DNA of 42,815 bases, taken from NCBI GenBank assembly GCA_015490895.1, contig WFWY01000051.1, positions 1 to 42,815 of the forward strand, written 5' to 3'. The notes beneath the pieces were generated by a model. That model was not told where the DNA came from. It saw nothing but the letters and a program-made list of their open reading frames with translations, and did no database searches. Within the stretch, counting starts at the first letter, position 1. Every line of letters starts with the position of its first letter. This document shows, piece by piece, positions 7,099 through 15,387 of this stretch. Made by a program: the position numbers and the translations under genes. This DNA is from Thiotrichaceae bacterium. Lineage in GTDB: Bacteria; Pseudomonadota; Gammaproteobacteria; Thiotrichales; Thiotrichaceae.

Positions 7099-7356
7099 TC
7101 ATCCATTCCGGTTCCCACACTGCGGGCATTCGCATTCACCGACAAATCCAAACCAGATACCTTTGCAGCGACTACACCAATGGCCTTTTAATCCAGGTTG
7201 TGACTCATCTCCTTTTTGTCGCGAGAGCCTGGACAAGCCCAGTCGTTTAAAGCCACCTCTGGATTGTCTGGGAGCAGTCCTGGATTGTGGAAAAGGAACA
7301 ACTGCCTGACGCGATGATGATCTACTGGTGTCTGGTGAATCTTTACCCGCACTCAT
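7099..7356 (-). CDS. Small zinc-ribbon protein coupled to the sigma-54 activator
   Basis: This 85-residue protein has a basic, Ser/Arg-rich, probably disordered N-terminus (residues 1-58). A C-terminal cysteine knuckle has Cys61, Cys64, Cys75, Cys77 and Cys80 (C-x2-C-x10-C-x-C-x2-C, ending CPQCGNRNG). Its ATG overlaps the stop codon of the regulator gene in an ATGA arrangement, strong evidence that it is translated. The knuckle resembles rubredoxin- or zinc-ribbon-type metal sites. A regulatory or metal-sensing accessory role is suggested only by the coupling. I do not recognise a named family. Confidence 0.68.
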   Translation of the reverse strand: MSAGKDSPDTSRSSSRQAVVPFPQSRTAPRQSRGGFKRLGLSRLSRQKGDESQPGLKGHWCSRCKGIWFGFVGECECPQCGNRNG

Positions 7357-8813
7357 CCCTGCACTCCTGCCACTACGTCAGCATGAATACCGTAGCGCTT
7401 GATCTTGTTCGACAGACCCACGCGGGAAAGCCCCAGTTCACGAGCGGTCTGGCTCTGGTTCCAGCGACAACGCTGCAGCGTTTTGGAGATAATCTTGATT
7501 TCCATTTGCTCAATTTTTTCTTTTAGCGTCATACCGTCCAGCGTTAGTGTTTCTACGGTTTCAGTGGGTTTAGCTTTCAATGAGCGGATAGGTTCGGAAA
7601 GATCTTCCGGGCTCACAAAACTGCCATTATCAGTCATGGCAACCATGCGCTTGATTTCATTCTCCAGCTCGCGCACATTACCGGGCCAGTTGTGGAGCTG
7701 AAACTGCTTAATCACATCCGGAGCCACACCAAGGATTTTACGCCCAATGCTGTGAGCATAGCGTTTGGCCAGGTATTCAGTCAGCACTTCGATATCATCC
7801 GGGCGTTCACTAAGTGGCGGGATATTAAGCTGGAATCCATTCAGGCGATAATACAGGTCTTCCCGAAACTTTCCTTCCTGAATTAACTGGGTGAGCGGCT
7901 GGTTGGTTGCTGCAATCACACGCACATCGCAATGTATAATTTTGTCACTGCCCAGCGGCTTGACCTCACCTTCCTGCAAAAAACGTAACAGGCTGACCTG
8001 AAAAGTGGGTGAGACATCACCAATTTCATCCAGAAAAACTGTACCACCGTCAGCCGCAGGCAATAACCCCAGCCGGTCACTGACCGCACCCGTAAACGCA
8101 CCTTTTTTGTGCCCAAACAATTCCGAATGTAGCAGTTCATCTGACATACCACCACAGTTATGCACCATCAGGGGTTGACGGCTACGATCACTATTATGAT
8201 GAATGGCGCGTGCCATCAATTCCTTGCCGGTACCTGTTGGCCCCTGTATCAGAATCGGCAGATTGGTTTTCGATGCTTTTTTTGCCATGTTGCAAAGTGA
8301 TGCCATGCTGCGACTGCAATACACCAGCTTGTCAAACTGGTGACTGTCCTCTATCGAGCTTTCTATCTGTTCGTTATATTTTTTCAGCACATCCTCAGCA
8401 ATTTTAAATTCACGGTTCAGGTGCCGATAGCGATAGCCAAGCTCGCGGTTCTCCAGCGAACGCCGCACCATTAATTCCACCAGCTCCACTGGCCAGACTT
8501 CCGGCAGGAACTGATAGACCGCAGCCTTGTTGATCGCCTCGGTCATTTCCTCGCGACTGAGACTGCCAGCCAGCACACGTACTACTTCGGGATGCGAGAT
8601 ACGCGCCCGGTTTAAAAAAGTCAGCGCATCAAACCCCGTTTGCTGGTGCTGGGCAAGTATCAGGTCAACAGGTTCCTCATCCAGTAATTTTAGTGCCTGA
8701 CCGACATCATTACAGGAACAGGTGCTGTAATGCATGCCCAGATACTCGCTAAGCTCCTGAGTTGGTGCGGGCAAGTAGCCACAAATCAGGATAGATGACA
8801 TGCCATTATTCAT
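7353..8813 (-). CDS. NtrC-family sigma-54-dependent activator with degenerate receiver (HupR/HoxA-like)
   Basis: This is a 486-residue protein. Residues 6-120 form a CheY-like receiver in which the phosphoacceptor position reads [10 protein letters not shown], so Gln55 replaces the usual Asp. Residues 160-400 are the AAA+ domain, with Walker A GPTGTGKE (191-198), the sigma-54-contacting GAFTGA (239-243 region) and Walker [10 protein letters not shown] (258-266). A Fis-type helix-turn-helix ([20 protein letters not shown]) is near the C-terminus. It most likely activates the hup operons. With Gln at the acceptor site it may act without phosphorylation or respond by another route. It diverges from the accessory/hyp operon and is followed by a coupled zinc-ribbon gene. 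Confidence 0.93.
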   Translation of the reverse strand: MNNGMSSILICGYLPAPTQELSEYLGMHYSTCSCNDVGQALKLLDEEPVDLILAQHQQTGFDALTFLNRARISHPEVVRVLAGSLSREEMTEAINKAAVYQFLPEVWPVELVELMVRRSLENRELGYRYRHLNREFKIAEDVLKKYNEQIESSIEDSHQFDKLVYCSRSMASLCNMAKKASKTNLPILIQGPTGTGKELMARAIHHNSDRSRQPLMVHNCGGMSDELLHSELFGHKKGAFTGAVSDRLGLLPAADGGTVFLDEIGDVSPTFQVSLLRFLQEGEVKPLGSDKIIHCDVRVIAATNQPLTQLIQEGKFREDLYYRLNGFQLNIPPLSERPDDIEVLTEYLAKRYAHSIGRKILGVAPDVIKQFQLHNWPGNVRELENEIKRMVAMTDNGSFVSPEDLSEPIRSLKAKPTETVETLTLDGMTLKEKIEQMEIKIISKTLQRCRWNQSQTARELGLSRVGLSNKIKRYGIHADVVAGVQG

Positions 8814-8910
8814 AAATCAAATCTGCCTGTTTAGCATATAAATTAGCCACACTGTAAATAAAATTAACACTATGCCTGTAAAAAATAGCATGACATACTG
8901 GATCAGTCAA

Positions 8911-8937
8911 CAATATGCAAATAAAGTTTGCATATTG
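8911..8937. promoter_or_regulatory. Perfect palindrome in the regulator/TPR-operon intergenic region
   Basis: CAATATGCAAA-TAAAG-TTTGCATATTG is a perfect inverted repeat with 11-base arms and a 5-base spacer. It lies 9 bases upstream of a -35-like element of the TPR operon and about 100 bases upstream of the divergent regulator start. One arm recurs upstream of hupS (5774-5783). It is most simply a dimeric regulator's binding site, perhaps autoregulatory. Confidence 0.6.
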
Positions 8938-8946
8938 AAATAAATC

Positions 8947-8975
8947 TTGACACTTATTACAGGGGGGACTATTTT
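8947..8975 (+). promoter_or_regulatory. Sigma-70-type promoter of the TPR-hyp operon
   Basis: TTGACA (8947-8952), a 17-base spacer and TATTTT (8970-8975) precede the TPR gene by about 30 bases. The -35 is perfect and the -10 is fair. I found no convincing sigma-54 site on this side. Confidence 0.5.
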
Positions 8976-8989
8976 ATGATATAGATCAA
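8976..8989. promoter_or_regulatory. FNR/Crp-family-like box
   Basis: ATGAT-ATAG-ATCAA matches the FNR consensus TTGAT-N4-ATCAA in nine of ten positions. It immediately follows the predicted -10, so FNR-type binding there would more likely repress than activate from that promoter. No FNR gene is in the window. The site could also be chance. Confidence 0.35.
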
Positions 8990-9006
8990 TATTCAGGAAT
9001 ACGGTG

Positions 9007-10035
9007 ATGCAAACCAGTCAACTTTCCAACCTCCCTGACCATGAGTTCAATCAGGCCATGCAGATGATTGAGGCAGAAGATATTCGTGTTGAGGACAAGG
9101 TAGAAATGCTGATGCAGATTGGTATGGGCATTCAGCAAAAACCTAAAAACCCGCAACAGCTGATCAATGCAGTGCAACTCTATGATGCAGCTCTGAAACT
9201 CTGCCCCAAACACGAAACCCTGATTATTGCACGCCTGGAAGCCAGAAAAGGAACCGCGTACCAGGCTATTCCGGACAATAGCCCGGACTATTTACTCAAG
9301 GCACGGGCACAATATGAAGTAGCTTTGCCTACCCTGAATGAACAGGGTCTAGCGGAAGAAGTAGCAGAAGTAGAAATGAATCTGGGACTGGTTCTGCAAA
9401 CACTGGCAAACTTTAACAAAGTACCTGTGACGCAGTGTATTACGGCCTATCAGCGATCCTTAAAGGTGTTTGACCGGCATAAGTACCCGACCGAATTCGC
9501 CATCTTGCATAACAACCTGGCCACGGCCTTTCTCTCAATTCCAATGCAGGATGAACGTGCCAAAATGCGTGAAGCACTGGCCGTACAGTCGTTTGAAGCG
9601 GCTCTTGAGGTCATCAATCTCATTGATCATCCCTCTGAATACGCCATGTTACAAAATAACCTGGGTAATGCCCTGCAATATGTATCCAGCAGCCATCCGG
9701 TAGAGAATAACCTGCGCGCACTGGATGCCTACGATGAGGCGCTAAAGGTGCGTAATGCGGATGATACGCCACTGGAGTATGCCAATACTATCGCCAATAA
9801 AGCGAACTGCTTGCGTAATCTTCCGGATGATATGGAAAAGTCAGATACTGGCAATACCGGACACCTGCTGCAAGCTCGACAGCTATACCGGGAAGCCCAG
9901 CAGATTTTTAACCAATATGGTGAGACAGCAAAGGCCGATGCCATTCAGGAAATGCTGCAGGAAGTCGAGCAGGATCTAGGTACCGGACAGGCTGGCTCAC
10001 GCAATGGCAAGGGTTTTGGAGAAACACGCATTTAA
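9007..10035 (+). CDS. TPR-repeat protein of the hydrogenase accessory module
   Basis: This is a soluble 342-residue protein made of helical repeats: after an N-terminal helical segment (1-50), TPR-like units run from about residue 55 to 325. Examples include INAVQLYDAALKLCP, CITAYQRSLKVF, AVQSFEAALEVINL and ALDAYDEALKV. Conserved NNL-x-x-A turns recur (LHNNLATAF, LQNNLGNALQ). There are no catalytic motifs. An ATG at 9007 with AGGA eight bases upstream is preferred over the adjacent GTG at 9004. Similar TPR genes accompany group 2a hydrogenases with NHL and Rieske/NifU-type genes (recalled association). A scaffold or assembly role is likely but unproven. It is first in the long plus-strand operon. 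Confidence 0.85.
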   Translation: MQTSQLSNLPDHEFNQAMQMIEAEDIRVEDKVEMLMQIGMGIQQKPKNPQQLINAVQLYDAALKLCPKHETLIIARLEARKGTAYQAIPDNSPDYLLKARAQYEVALPTLNEQGLAEEVAEVEMNLGLVLQTLANFNKVPVTQCITAYQRSLKVFDRHKYPTEFAILHNNLATAFLSIPMQDERAKMREALAVQSFEAALEVINLIDHPSEYAMLQNNLGNALQYVSSSHPVENNLRALDAYDEALKVRNADDTPLEYANTIANKANCLRNLPDDMEKSDTGNTGHLLQARQLYREAQQIFNQYGETAKADAIQEMLQEVEQDLGTGQAGSRNGKGFGETRI

Positions 10036-10036
10036 A

Positions 10037-10055
10037 TCAAGTCAAGTCAAGTCAA
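10037..10055. repeat. Short tandem repeat (TCAAG)3-TCAA
   Basis: Three exact TCAAG units plus TCAA fill the gap between the TPR stop codon and the AGGAG of the next gene. Slippage here would change only the intergenic spacing. Confidence 0.7.
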
Positions 10056-10065
10056 AGGAGTAAAA

Positions 10066-10251
10066 ATGACCTATCTGGGATACATAGCACTGGCACTGGT
10101 CGCCAGCCTTATTGGCGGTGCCATTGGTGGCATGATAGTGGGTGGCAAACACCTGGGTAATGAACTGGCAGCCATGATGGGGGGATTTTACGGCCCCATG
10201 GCAGCAGTTCCTGGCGCCATTCTCGCCCTGATTATTTTAGCACTGATCTAG
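10066..10251 (+). CDS. Tiny glycine-rich membrane protein 1
   Basis: This 61-residue protein is almost entirely hydrophobic. Helix 1 (about residues 4-26) is packed with small residues (SLIGGAIGGMIVGG). A short polar loop follows (KHLGNE), then helix 2 (about 40-61, ending ALIILALI). The GxxxG-like spacing favours helix packing or oligomerisation. AGGAG lies five bases before the ATG, and the next gene starts seven bases after the stop. It may help anchor the hydrogenase or its electron-transfer partners at the membrane, since no cytochrome b gene is present. That role is inferred from context. Confidence 0.75.
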   Translation: MTYLGYIALALVASLIGGAIGGMIVGGKHLGNELAAMMGGFYGPMAAVPGAILALIILALI

Positions 10252-10258
10252 GAGAAAG

Positions 10259-10486
10259 ATGATGATAGATATGTTTATGAACTCAGCCAGCCTGTTTGTA
10301 AAAGGTAAGCTGTTTCAGGATTATAAATCGGTGTTTATCAGGTTGTTGATCGGTATAGTCATTACCGCAGTAATCGGTGTTGCTCTGGCCAGTCTGGGCA
10401 CAGGTATGTGGATAGCAATAGCCATTGCATCCCTCATTGGCGGTGCACTACAGCCTTATTTGTTCAGACATTTAAAGTACCGGTAA
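10259..10486 (+). CDS. Tiny membrane protein 2
   Basis: This 75-residue protein has an amphipathic N-terminal stretch (FMNSASLFVKGKLFQDYKSV) and two hydrophobic helices (about residues 27-45 and 48-66). It ends with the basic tail FRHLKYR, which suggests a cytoplasmic C-terminus. AGGAG overlaps the stop of the previous gene, indicating tight coupling. The start could be the first or second of two adjacent ATGs. It forms a pair with the preceding micro-membrane protein between TPR and NifU-Rieske genes. No named family is recognised. Membrane anchoring of the H2-oxidation module is a reasonable but untested idea. Confidence 0.75.
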   Translation: MMIDMFMNSASLFVKGKLFQDYKSVFIRLLIGIVITAVIGVALASLGTGMWIAIAIASLIGGALQPYLFRHLKYR

Positions 10487-10488
10487 GC

Positions 10489-11400
10489 ATGCATATGGGT
10501 GATCCAGCCAATATTATCGAACAGCCTGTTCAGCAACCCGATACAGACCTGAATACCTTGCTAAAAGATATTACTGCGCTGGAGGCACTCGTCAATGACT
10601 GGGATGAGCAACAGCAACAGACCGTCCACGCGCTGCAACGAGCCAGTGATGCGCTACATAAGGAAGCGATTAGCCGACTGATCAAGGCAGTAAAACAGGT
10701 GCCCGAGGCGATGACTGCACTAAAAAGTATCGTGGGTGATGAGGTTGTCTATGCCGTCTTGCGGCACCTGGAGGTTATCCGACCCTCGTTACATGAGCGC
10801 GTTGAGCAGGCACTGGAATCTGTCAGACCCTATCTTGAATCACATGGCGGCAATGTGGAGCTGGTCAACATCAGTCCTCCAGATACTGTGACCATCCGCC
10901 TGCTGGGTGCCTGTGACGGCTGCCCGGCTTCCGGCCTGACACTCAGTGAGGGGGTAGAAAAGGCCATTCATCAGTATTGCCCCGAAATCACCACCATTGA
11001 AAAAGCAAAGGGAGGCATGAGCGCAAAACCCGTCAGCAACACCACAGATGGAGTGCCGGTACATTTTGTCAGCCCCTTTGCCAATAGCGCGGATGCAGGC
11101 TGGGAGTATGCCGCCCTGCTGCAAGACATCCCCGAGAAAAATATCAAGGTACTAACCGTTGCGGGTAATGAAATACTGCTAAGTCGCTTCGCTAATAAGG
11201 TAACCTGTTACCAGAATGCCTGCGCTCATCTGGGGATGCCACTGGATATGGGGGAAGTGCGCGACGGCATTCTGATCTGTCCGCATCATGCCTTCGAATA
11301 TTCACTGGAATCCGGTGAATGTCTGACTGCCCCCGAAGTCCAGCTGCAAACCCATGCCGTACGGGTGATCGGCGATAAAGTGGAGATCAAGTTCTTATGA
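10489..11400 (+). CDS. NifU-C-terminal-like / Rieske [2Fe-2S] fusion protein of the hydrogenase module
   Basis: This 303-residue protein has three parts. Residues 1-105 are helical. Residues 105-170 form a NifU C-terminal-like scaffold domain with CDGC (Cys142, Cys145) in LLGACDGCPASGLTL. Residues 188-303 are a Rieske ferredoxin domain with CAH (Cys245, His247) and CPHH (Cys264, His267), i.e. C-x-H ... C-x2-H. It could hold or donate an Fe-S cluster and carry electrons from the hydrogenase. Homologous Rieske and NifU-like genes occur in group 2a loci such as Huc (recalled). The start chosen is ATG 10489, two bases after the previous stop; ATG 10495 is also possible. The reading frame extends further upstream, but only as overlap with the previous gene. 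Confidence 0.9.
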   Translation: MHMGDPANIIEQPVQQPDTDLNTLLKDITALEALVNDWDEQQQQTVHALQRASDALHKEAISRLIKAVKQVPEAMTALKSIVGDEVVYAVLRHLEVIRPSLHERVEQALESVRPYLESHGGNVELVNISPPDTVTIRLLGACDGCPASGLTLSEGVEKAIHQYCPEITTIEKAKGGMSAKPVSNTTDGVPVHFVSPFANSADAGWEYAALLQDIPEKNIKVLTVAGNEILLSRFANKVTCYQNACAHLGMPLDMGEVRDGILICPHHAFEYSLESGECLTAPEVQLQTHAVRVIGDKVEIKFL

Positions 11401-12629
11401 GCGTGCAACAGGTCACATTGAAAGTCACACCAGACCCCAGCTTGCGGGTTACTGAAGCAACCATGGTGCCGCATGTCCCCTTACTGGATGCAGAGCCGTT
11501 TGCCGTGCTGGGGGCACCACGTCAACCCGGCATGGCAAGTATCGGCGTTAGCCCGGATGCACAGACCTGTTTCGGGCCACGTGGTGCAGCATTGATGGCC
11601 GAAAATGGCCCACTCTGGGTATGTGATACCGGACACCACCGCTTGCTGGGCTGGCAACAACTCCCCAATGACGACCAAACGCCTGCAGACTGGGTAATTG
11701 GACAAACCGGCATGCACAACGAAGGTCGCAATGGTAAGCAAGCCGTTAGTGCCCATAGTGTCAATGTTCCCACGGGTATTTGCCGGCTTGAACACGACGG
11801 AAAAACGGGCATGGCCATCGCTGATGCCTGGAATCATCGCGTATTAATCTGGGACTCCCTGCCGGAAGCTCACAATGTCCCGGCTGATCGCGTACTGGGG
11901 CAGGCAGACTTTACCTCAGGCGAGGCCAACCGTGGCCGCACCGAGGCCAGCGAAAACAGCATGCACTGGCCTTATGGTGTGTCCTGGCAGAACGACCATT
12001 TACTGGTTGCCGATTCTGAAAACCGGCGTGTCCTGATCTGGGAGGGTTTACCCGAGACCGGACAACCGCCCGATACTGTGCTGGGACAGCGGGATTTTAC
12101 CTGTCGCGATGAAAATGCGGGAGCGGATCCCAGTGCCATGAGTATGCGCTGGCCTCATGGCATCGCACTCTGGCGGGGGCGGCTGTGTGTCTCGGATGCG
12201 GGCAATAATCGCATTATGATCTGGAACGATGGCATTCCACAGCGCAATGGCGCACCCTGCGACCTGGTATTGGGTCAGGCAACAGATACACTGGTCGATC
12301 ATAACCAGTCGCTTTACTGGCCACGCGCCAATAGCCTGAATATGCCTTATGCCATAACCGCAATGCAGGACTGGCTATTAGTGGCAGATACTGCCAATTC
12401 ACGCTTACTCGGCTGGCACATTGATGATATTACCAGCAATACCCCCAAACCGGCTCCCGCGCGTGCATTAAGCGGGCAGTTAAATTTTCACGAAAAAGGT
12501 GACAATCGCTGGCAAGCCCCCATGGCAGACTCTTTCTGCTGGCCCTATGGTCTGCAAGCCTGCGGCAATACCGTTGCGGTTGCTGATTCGGGCAATAACC
12601 GCGTTAGCCTGTGGAGACTTGCAGTATGA
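11397..12629 (+). CDS. NHL-repeat beta-propeller protein
   Basis: This is a 410-residue protein of repeated blades. The recurring units are a strand pattern like LLVADSENRRVLIWEGLP, a PYGV/PHGI turn, and V-L-G-Q-x-D/x-F phrases (VIGQTGM, VLGQADF, VLGQRDF, VLGQATD). Some six blades are visible between residues about 30 and 408. There is no signal peptide, so it is cytoplasmic. Such propellers act as protein- or ligand-interaction platforms, and NHL genes are recurrent companions of group 2a hydrogenases. The start codon overlaps the previous stop (ATGA) and its own stop overlaps the hypF start the same way, so the three are translationally chained. Exact function is unknown. Confidence 0.88.
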   Translation: MSVQQVTLKVTPDPSLRVTEATMVPHVPLLDAEPFAVLGAPRQPGMASIGVSPDAQTCFGPRGAALMAENGPLWVCDTGHHRLLGWQQLPNDDQTPADWVIGQTGMHNEGRNGKQAVSAHSVNVPTGICRLEHDGKTGMAIADAWNHRVLIWDSLPEAHNVPADRVLGQADFTSGEANRGRTEASENSMHWPYGVSWQNDHLLVADSENRRVLIWEGLPETGQPPDTVLGQRDFTCRDENAGADPSAMSMRWPHGIALWRGRLCVSDAGNNRIMIWNDGIPQRNGAPCDLVLGQATDTLVDHNQSLYWPRANSLNMPYAITAMQDWLLVADTANSRLLGWHIDDITSNTPKPAPARALSGQLNFHEKGDNRWQAPMADSFCWPYGLQACGNTVAVADSGNNRVSLWRLAV

Positions 12630-15133
12630 ATCAACCTGCCACCCCTGCTAACTGGAATATGGCACACATGCTTGCCGAGTCTATTCGGATAACGGGCATT
12701 GTACAGGGTGTTGGTTTTCGCCCCACCGTCTGGCGTCTGGCACAACAGGCGGGAATAACCGGCAAGGTATTAAATGACGGACAAGGCGTATTGATTCATG
12801 CCTGGGGACAGTTACAGGCACTTGAGCAGTTTGTGGCCACACTGGAAACCGAGGTACCTCCTCTGGCGCGGATTGACCAGATCACCCGTAGCCCCCTGAC
12901 ACCGCAGGTGTACGCAGTGCCCGAGGAGTTCAGTATTGCCGCCAGTGATACCAGTATTATACAAACATCCGCCACCCCGGATGCAGCCACCTGCCCGCAA
13001 TGCACGGCCGATGTGCAAGACCCCTTCGGGCGGCGTTTTCGCTATCCATTCACTAACTGCACCCATTGCGGCCCACGTTTTTCCATTATCAGGGCGATTC
13101 CCTATGATCGTACTAATACCAGCATGCAGCCCTTTACCCTGTGCGGTGATTGCCAGCAGGAATATAATGACCCTGCCAACCGGCGCTTTCACGCCCAACC
13201 CAATGCCTGTTATGACTGTGGCCCCCGTGTCGAACTGGCACGCCTGGATGGTCAGCCGGTTTGCCTGGAAAGCCTGAGCCTGCTGGATGATATCGACGCG
13301 GCCTGCACCCTGTTACAAAACGGTCATATTCTGGCCATCAAGGGTATCGGTGGTTTTCACCTGGCTTGTGATGCCACCAACGAAGAGGCCGTCGAAAACC
13401 TGCGTCAGCGCAAGCAACGCTATGGTAAGCCATTTGCGCTGATGGCACGTGATCTGGATGTTATTCATCGCTATGCACAACTGGATGAAGCAGAAAAGAC
13501 ACTACTACAGAGTGCCGAAGCTCCCATTGTACTGCTGGCAAAAGCACTTCAGCCCCCGCCGGGCAAACAACGCGGGTTTGGTATTGCTGCAGGTGTACGC
13601 CCCAAAGATCTGCTACCGATTGCCGATGCCGTCGCTCCCGGTCAAAACACGCTGGGTTTTATGCTGCCCTATACCCCACTGCACCAGCTTTTGTTAAAGC
13701 GCATGAACCGCCCGATTGTATTGACCTCGGCCAATCGCAGCGATGAACCACAGGTCATTGATAATGCGGAAGTTAGCAAACGCCTCTCAGGCATTGCTGA
13801 ATTTGTTCTCTGGCATAACCGCGATATTGTCAACCGGGTAGATGATTCAGTAGTACGCATCGTGCTGAACCAGCCACGCATTCTGCGCCGTGCCAGAGGC
13901 TATGCTCCTGCACCCTTGCCACTACCCAAAGGCTTTGAACAAGCACCTGATAGTCTGGCAATGGGAGCCGAGCTGAAAAATACCTTTTGCCTGATTAAAA
14001 ACGGTCAGGCAATGCTTTCCCAGCATATGGGTGATCTGGAACAGGCTGAAACCTATGCAGATTACCGAAAAAATCTTAACCTGTATGCCACCTTGTTTCA
14101 GCATCACCCGGCTATCATCGCCGTGGATGCTCACCCTGAATACCTGTCCAGCAAATGGGGGCGACAGCAGGCAGAACAACACAAAATCCCGCTCATTGAA
14201 GTTCAGCACCATCACGCCCACATCGCTGCCTGCATGGCAGAAAACCAGCTCCCGCTTGATTCCGGGCCGGTGCTGGGTGTTGCCCTTGACGGGCTGGGTT
14301 TTGGGAAAGACGGCACTATCTGGGGCGGTGAGTTTTTACAAGCTGACTATGTGCAGGCAAAAAGAACAGGACTGTTTAAACCCGTTGCCATGCCAGGTGG
14401 CACGCAAGCCATACGTGAACCCTGGCGGAATACCTATGCACACCTGATGGCAGAAATGGGCTGGCCTGCGTTGAAAATGAATTTCGGCCAGCTGGAACTG
14501 GTACAGTTTTTTGAGCAGCAACCGCTAGATACTTTTAATGCCATGTTGAAAAAAGGCATGAATACTCCGCTGGCATCATCCTGTGGCAGATTGTTTGATG
14601 CGGTTGCCGCCGCTATCGGTATTTGCCGCGCAATGGTTGACTACGAAGGGCAAGCCGCCATCGAGCTGGAAGCCATGGTTGACCAGGATACCCTGCACCA
14701 TGAGGACGATGCACTGGCCTACCCCTTTGCTATTCCCTATTTATCCGCCAATGGGTTGCCCTATATCGAACCACTGGCAATGTGGCAGGCAATACTGGGA
14801 GATTTGATCCTGAATACACCGGCAACCGTGATGGCAGCCCGCTTTCACAAGGGACTGGCAAAAGCCATTGTCGCCATGGTTCGCAAACTCACTACAGAAC
14901 AGGGTGAGCGCATGATCAATCGTGTTGCCCTGTCTGGCGGTGTATTCCAGAACAAAACGTTGCTGGAGCAGATAGTGAACCGACTGGAACAGGAAAATTA
15001 TCAGGTACTGCTGCACCAGCACGTACCCACTAATGACGGTGGCTTAGCCTTTGGGCAAGCCGTAATCGCAGCAGCCCGTATTTTACAAGGAGGAGACGCC
15101 CATGTGTCTCGGAATACCTGGTCAAATCACTGA
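12626..15133 (+). CDS. hypF: Carbamoyltransferase HypF, cyanide-ligand synthesis
   Basis: This 835-residue enzyme makes the thiocarbamate on HypE from carbamoyl phosphate, the source of the CN ligands of the NiFe site. Domains in order: acylphosphatase (residues 18-108, IRITGIVQGVGFRPTV), two zinc-finger pairs (Cys123/126/145/148 and Cys173/176/195/198), a YrdC-like nucleotide-binding domain (about 215-400), and a Kae1-like C-terminal domain with the metal motif HHHAH in VQHHHAHIAACM. The ATG overlapping the NHL stop (ATGA) is preferred over one five codons upstream. The 3' end overlaps hypC by 32 bases, with the hypC ribosome binding site AAGGAGGAG inside hypF. Confidence 0.97.
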   Translation: MNQPATPANWNMAHMLAESIRITGIVQGVGFRPTVWRLAQQAGITGKVLNDGQGVLIHAWGQLQALEQFVATLETEVPPLARIDQITRSPLTPQVYAVPEEFSIAASDTSIIQTSATPDAATCPQCTADVQDPFGRRFRYPFTNCTHCGPRFSIIRAIPYDRTNTSMQPFTLCGDCQQEYNDPANRRFHAQPNACYDCGPRVELARLDGQPVCLESLSLLDDIDAACTLLQNGHILAIKGIGGFHLACDATNEEAVENLRQRKQRYGKPFALMARDLDVIHRYAQLDEAEKTLLQSAEAPIVLLAKALQPPPGKQRGFGIAAGVRPKDLLPIADAVAPGQNTLGFMLPYTPLHQLLLKRMNRPIVLTSANRSDEPQVIDNAEVSKRLSGIAEFVLWHNRDIVNRVDDSVVRIVLNQPRILRRARGYAPAPLPLPKGFEQAPDSLAMGAELKNTFCLIKNGQAMLSQHMGDLEQAETYADYRKNLNLYATLFQHHPAIIAVDAHPEYLSSKWGRQQAEQHKIPLIEVQHHHAHIAACMAENQLPLDSGPVLGVALDGLGFGKDGTIWGGEFLQADYVQAKRTGLFKPVAMPGGTQAIREPWRNTYAHLMAEMGWPALKMNFGQLELVQFFEQQPLDTFNAMLKKGMNTPLASSCGRLFDAVAAAIGICRAMVDYEGQAAIELEAMVDQDTLHHEDDALAYPFAIPYLSANGLPYIEPLAMWQAILGDLILNTPATVMAARFHKGLAKAIVAMVRKLTTEQGERMINRVALSGGVFQNKTLLEQIVNRLEQENYQVLLHQHVPTNDGGLAFGQAVIAAARILQGGDAHVSRNTWSNH

Positions 15134-15380
15134 AATCAGTGATAGAGAAACCAAACAGGCCATTGTTGATGTTGCCGGTGTCAAGCGCCCGGTGAACATT
15201 GCCTGCATCGTTGATGAAGCACATCCTGTGGAATCTTGTGTGGGTGACTGGGTACTGGTGCATGTCGGGTTCGCAATGAGCCGTATTGACCCGGTAGAAG
15301 CTGAAAAGACACTGGCTCTGTTAACCGAACTGGGCGAAGCACAGGCGGAAATTGAAGCCATGCAAACAGGAGCGAGGTAA
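15102..15380 (+). CDS. hypC: Hydrogenase maturation chaperone HypC
   Basis: This 92-residue OB-fold chaperone begins MCLGIPGQI; Cys2 is the residue that binds the Fe(CN)2CO unit with HypD. The conserved VLVHVGFAMS and a C-terminal helix (PVEAEKTLALL) are present. It is somewhat longer than typical (about 80-90). AAGGAGGAG precedes the start. It carries the iron moiety from the HypCD complex to apo-HupL. It is embedded in the hypF 3' end and followed seven bases later by a SIS-domain gene. Confidence 0.96.
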   Translation: MCLGIPGQITEISDRETKQAIVDVAGVKRPVNIACIVDEAHPVESCVGDWVLVHVGFAMSRIDPVEAEKTLALLTELGEAQAEIEAMQTGAR

Positions 15381-15387
15381 GCGTGGT

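Noticed and set aside
6850-7191. 113-codon frame across the element at 6909
   Set aside because: Most of its length is the mobile element and the flanks do not resemble protein; it also overlaps the zinc-ribbon gene on the other strand.
8947-9006. Sigma-54 promoter for the TPR-hyp operon
   Set aside because: I looked for TGGC-N9-GC spacing here; no site approaches the quality of the one before hupS, whereas a TTGACA-N17-TATTTT promoter is present.
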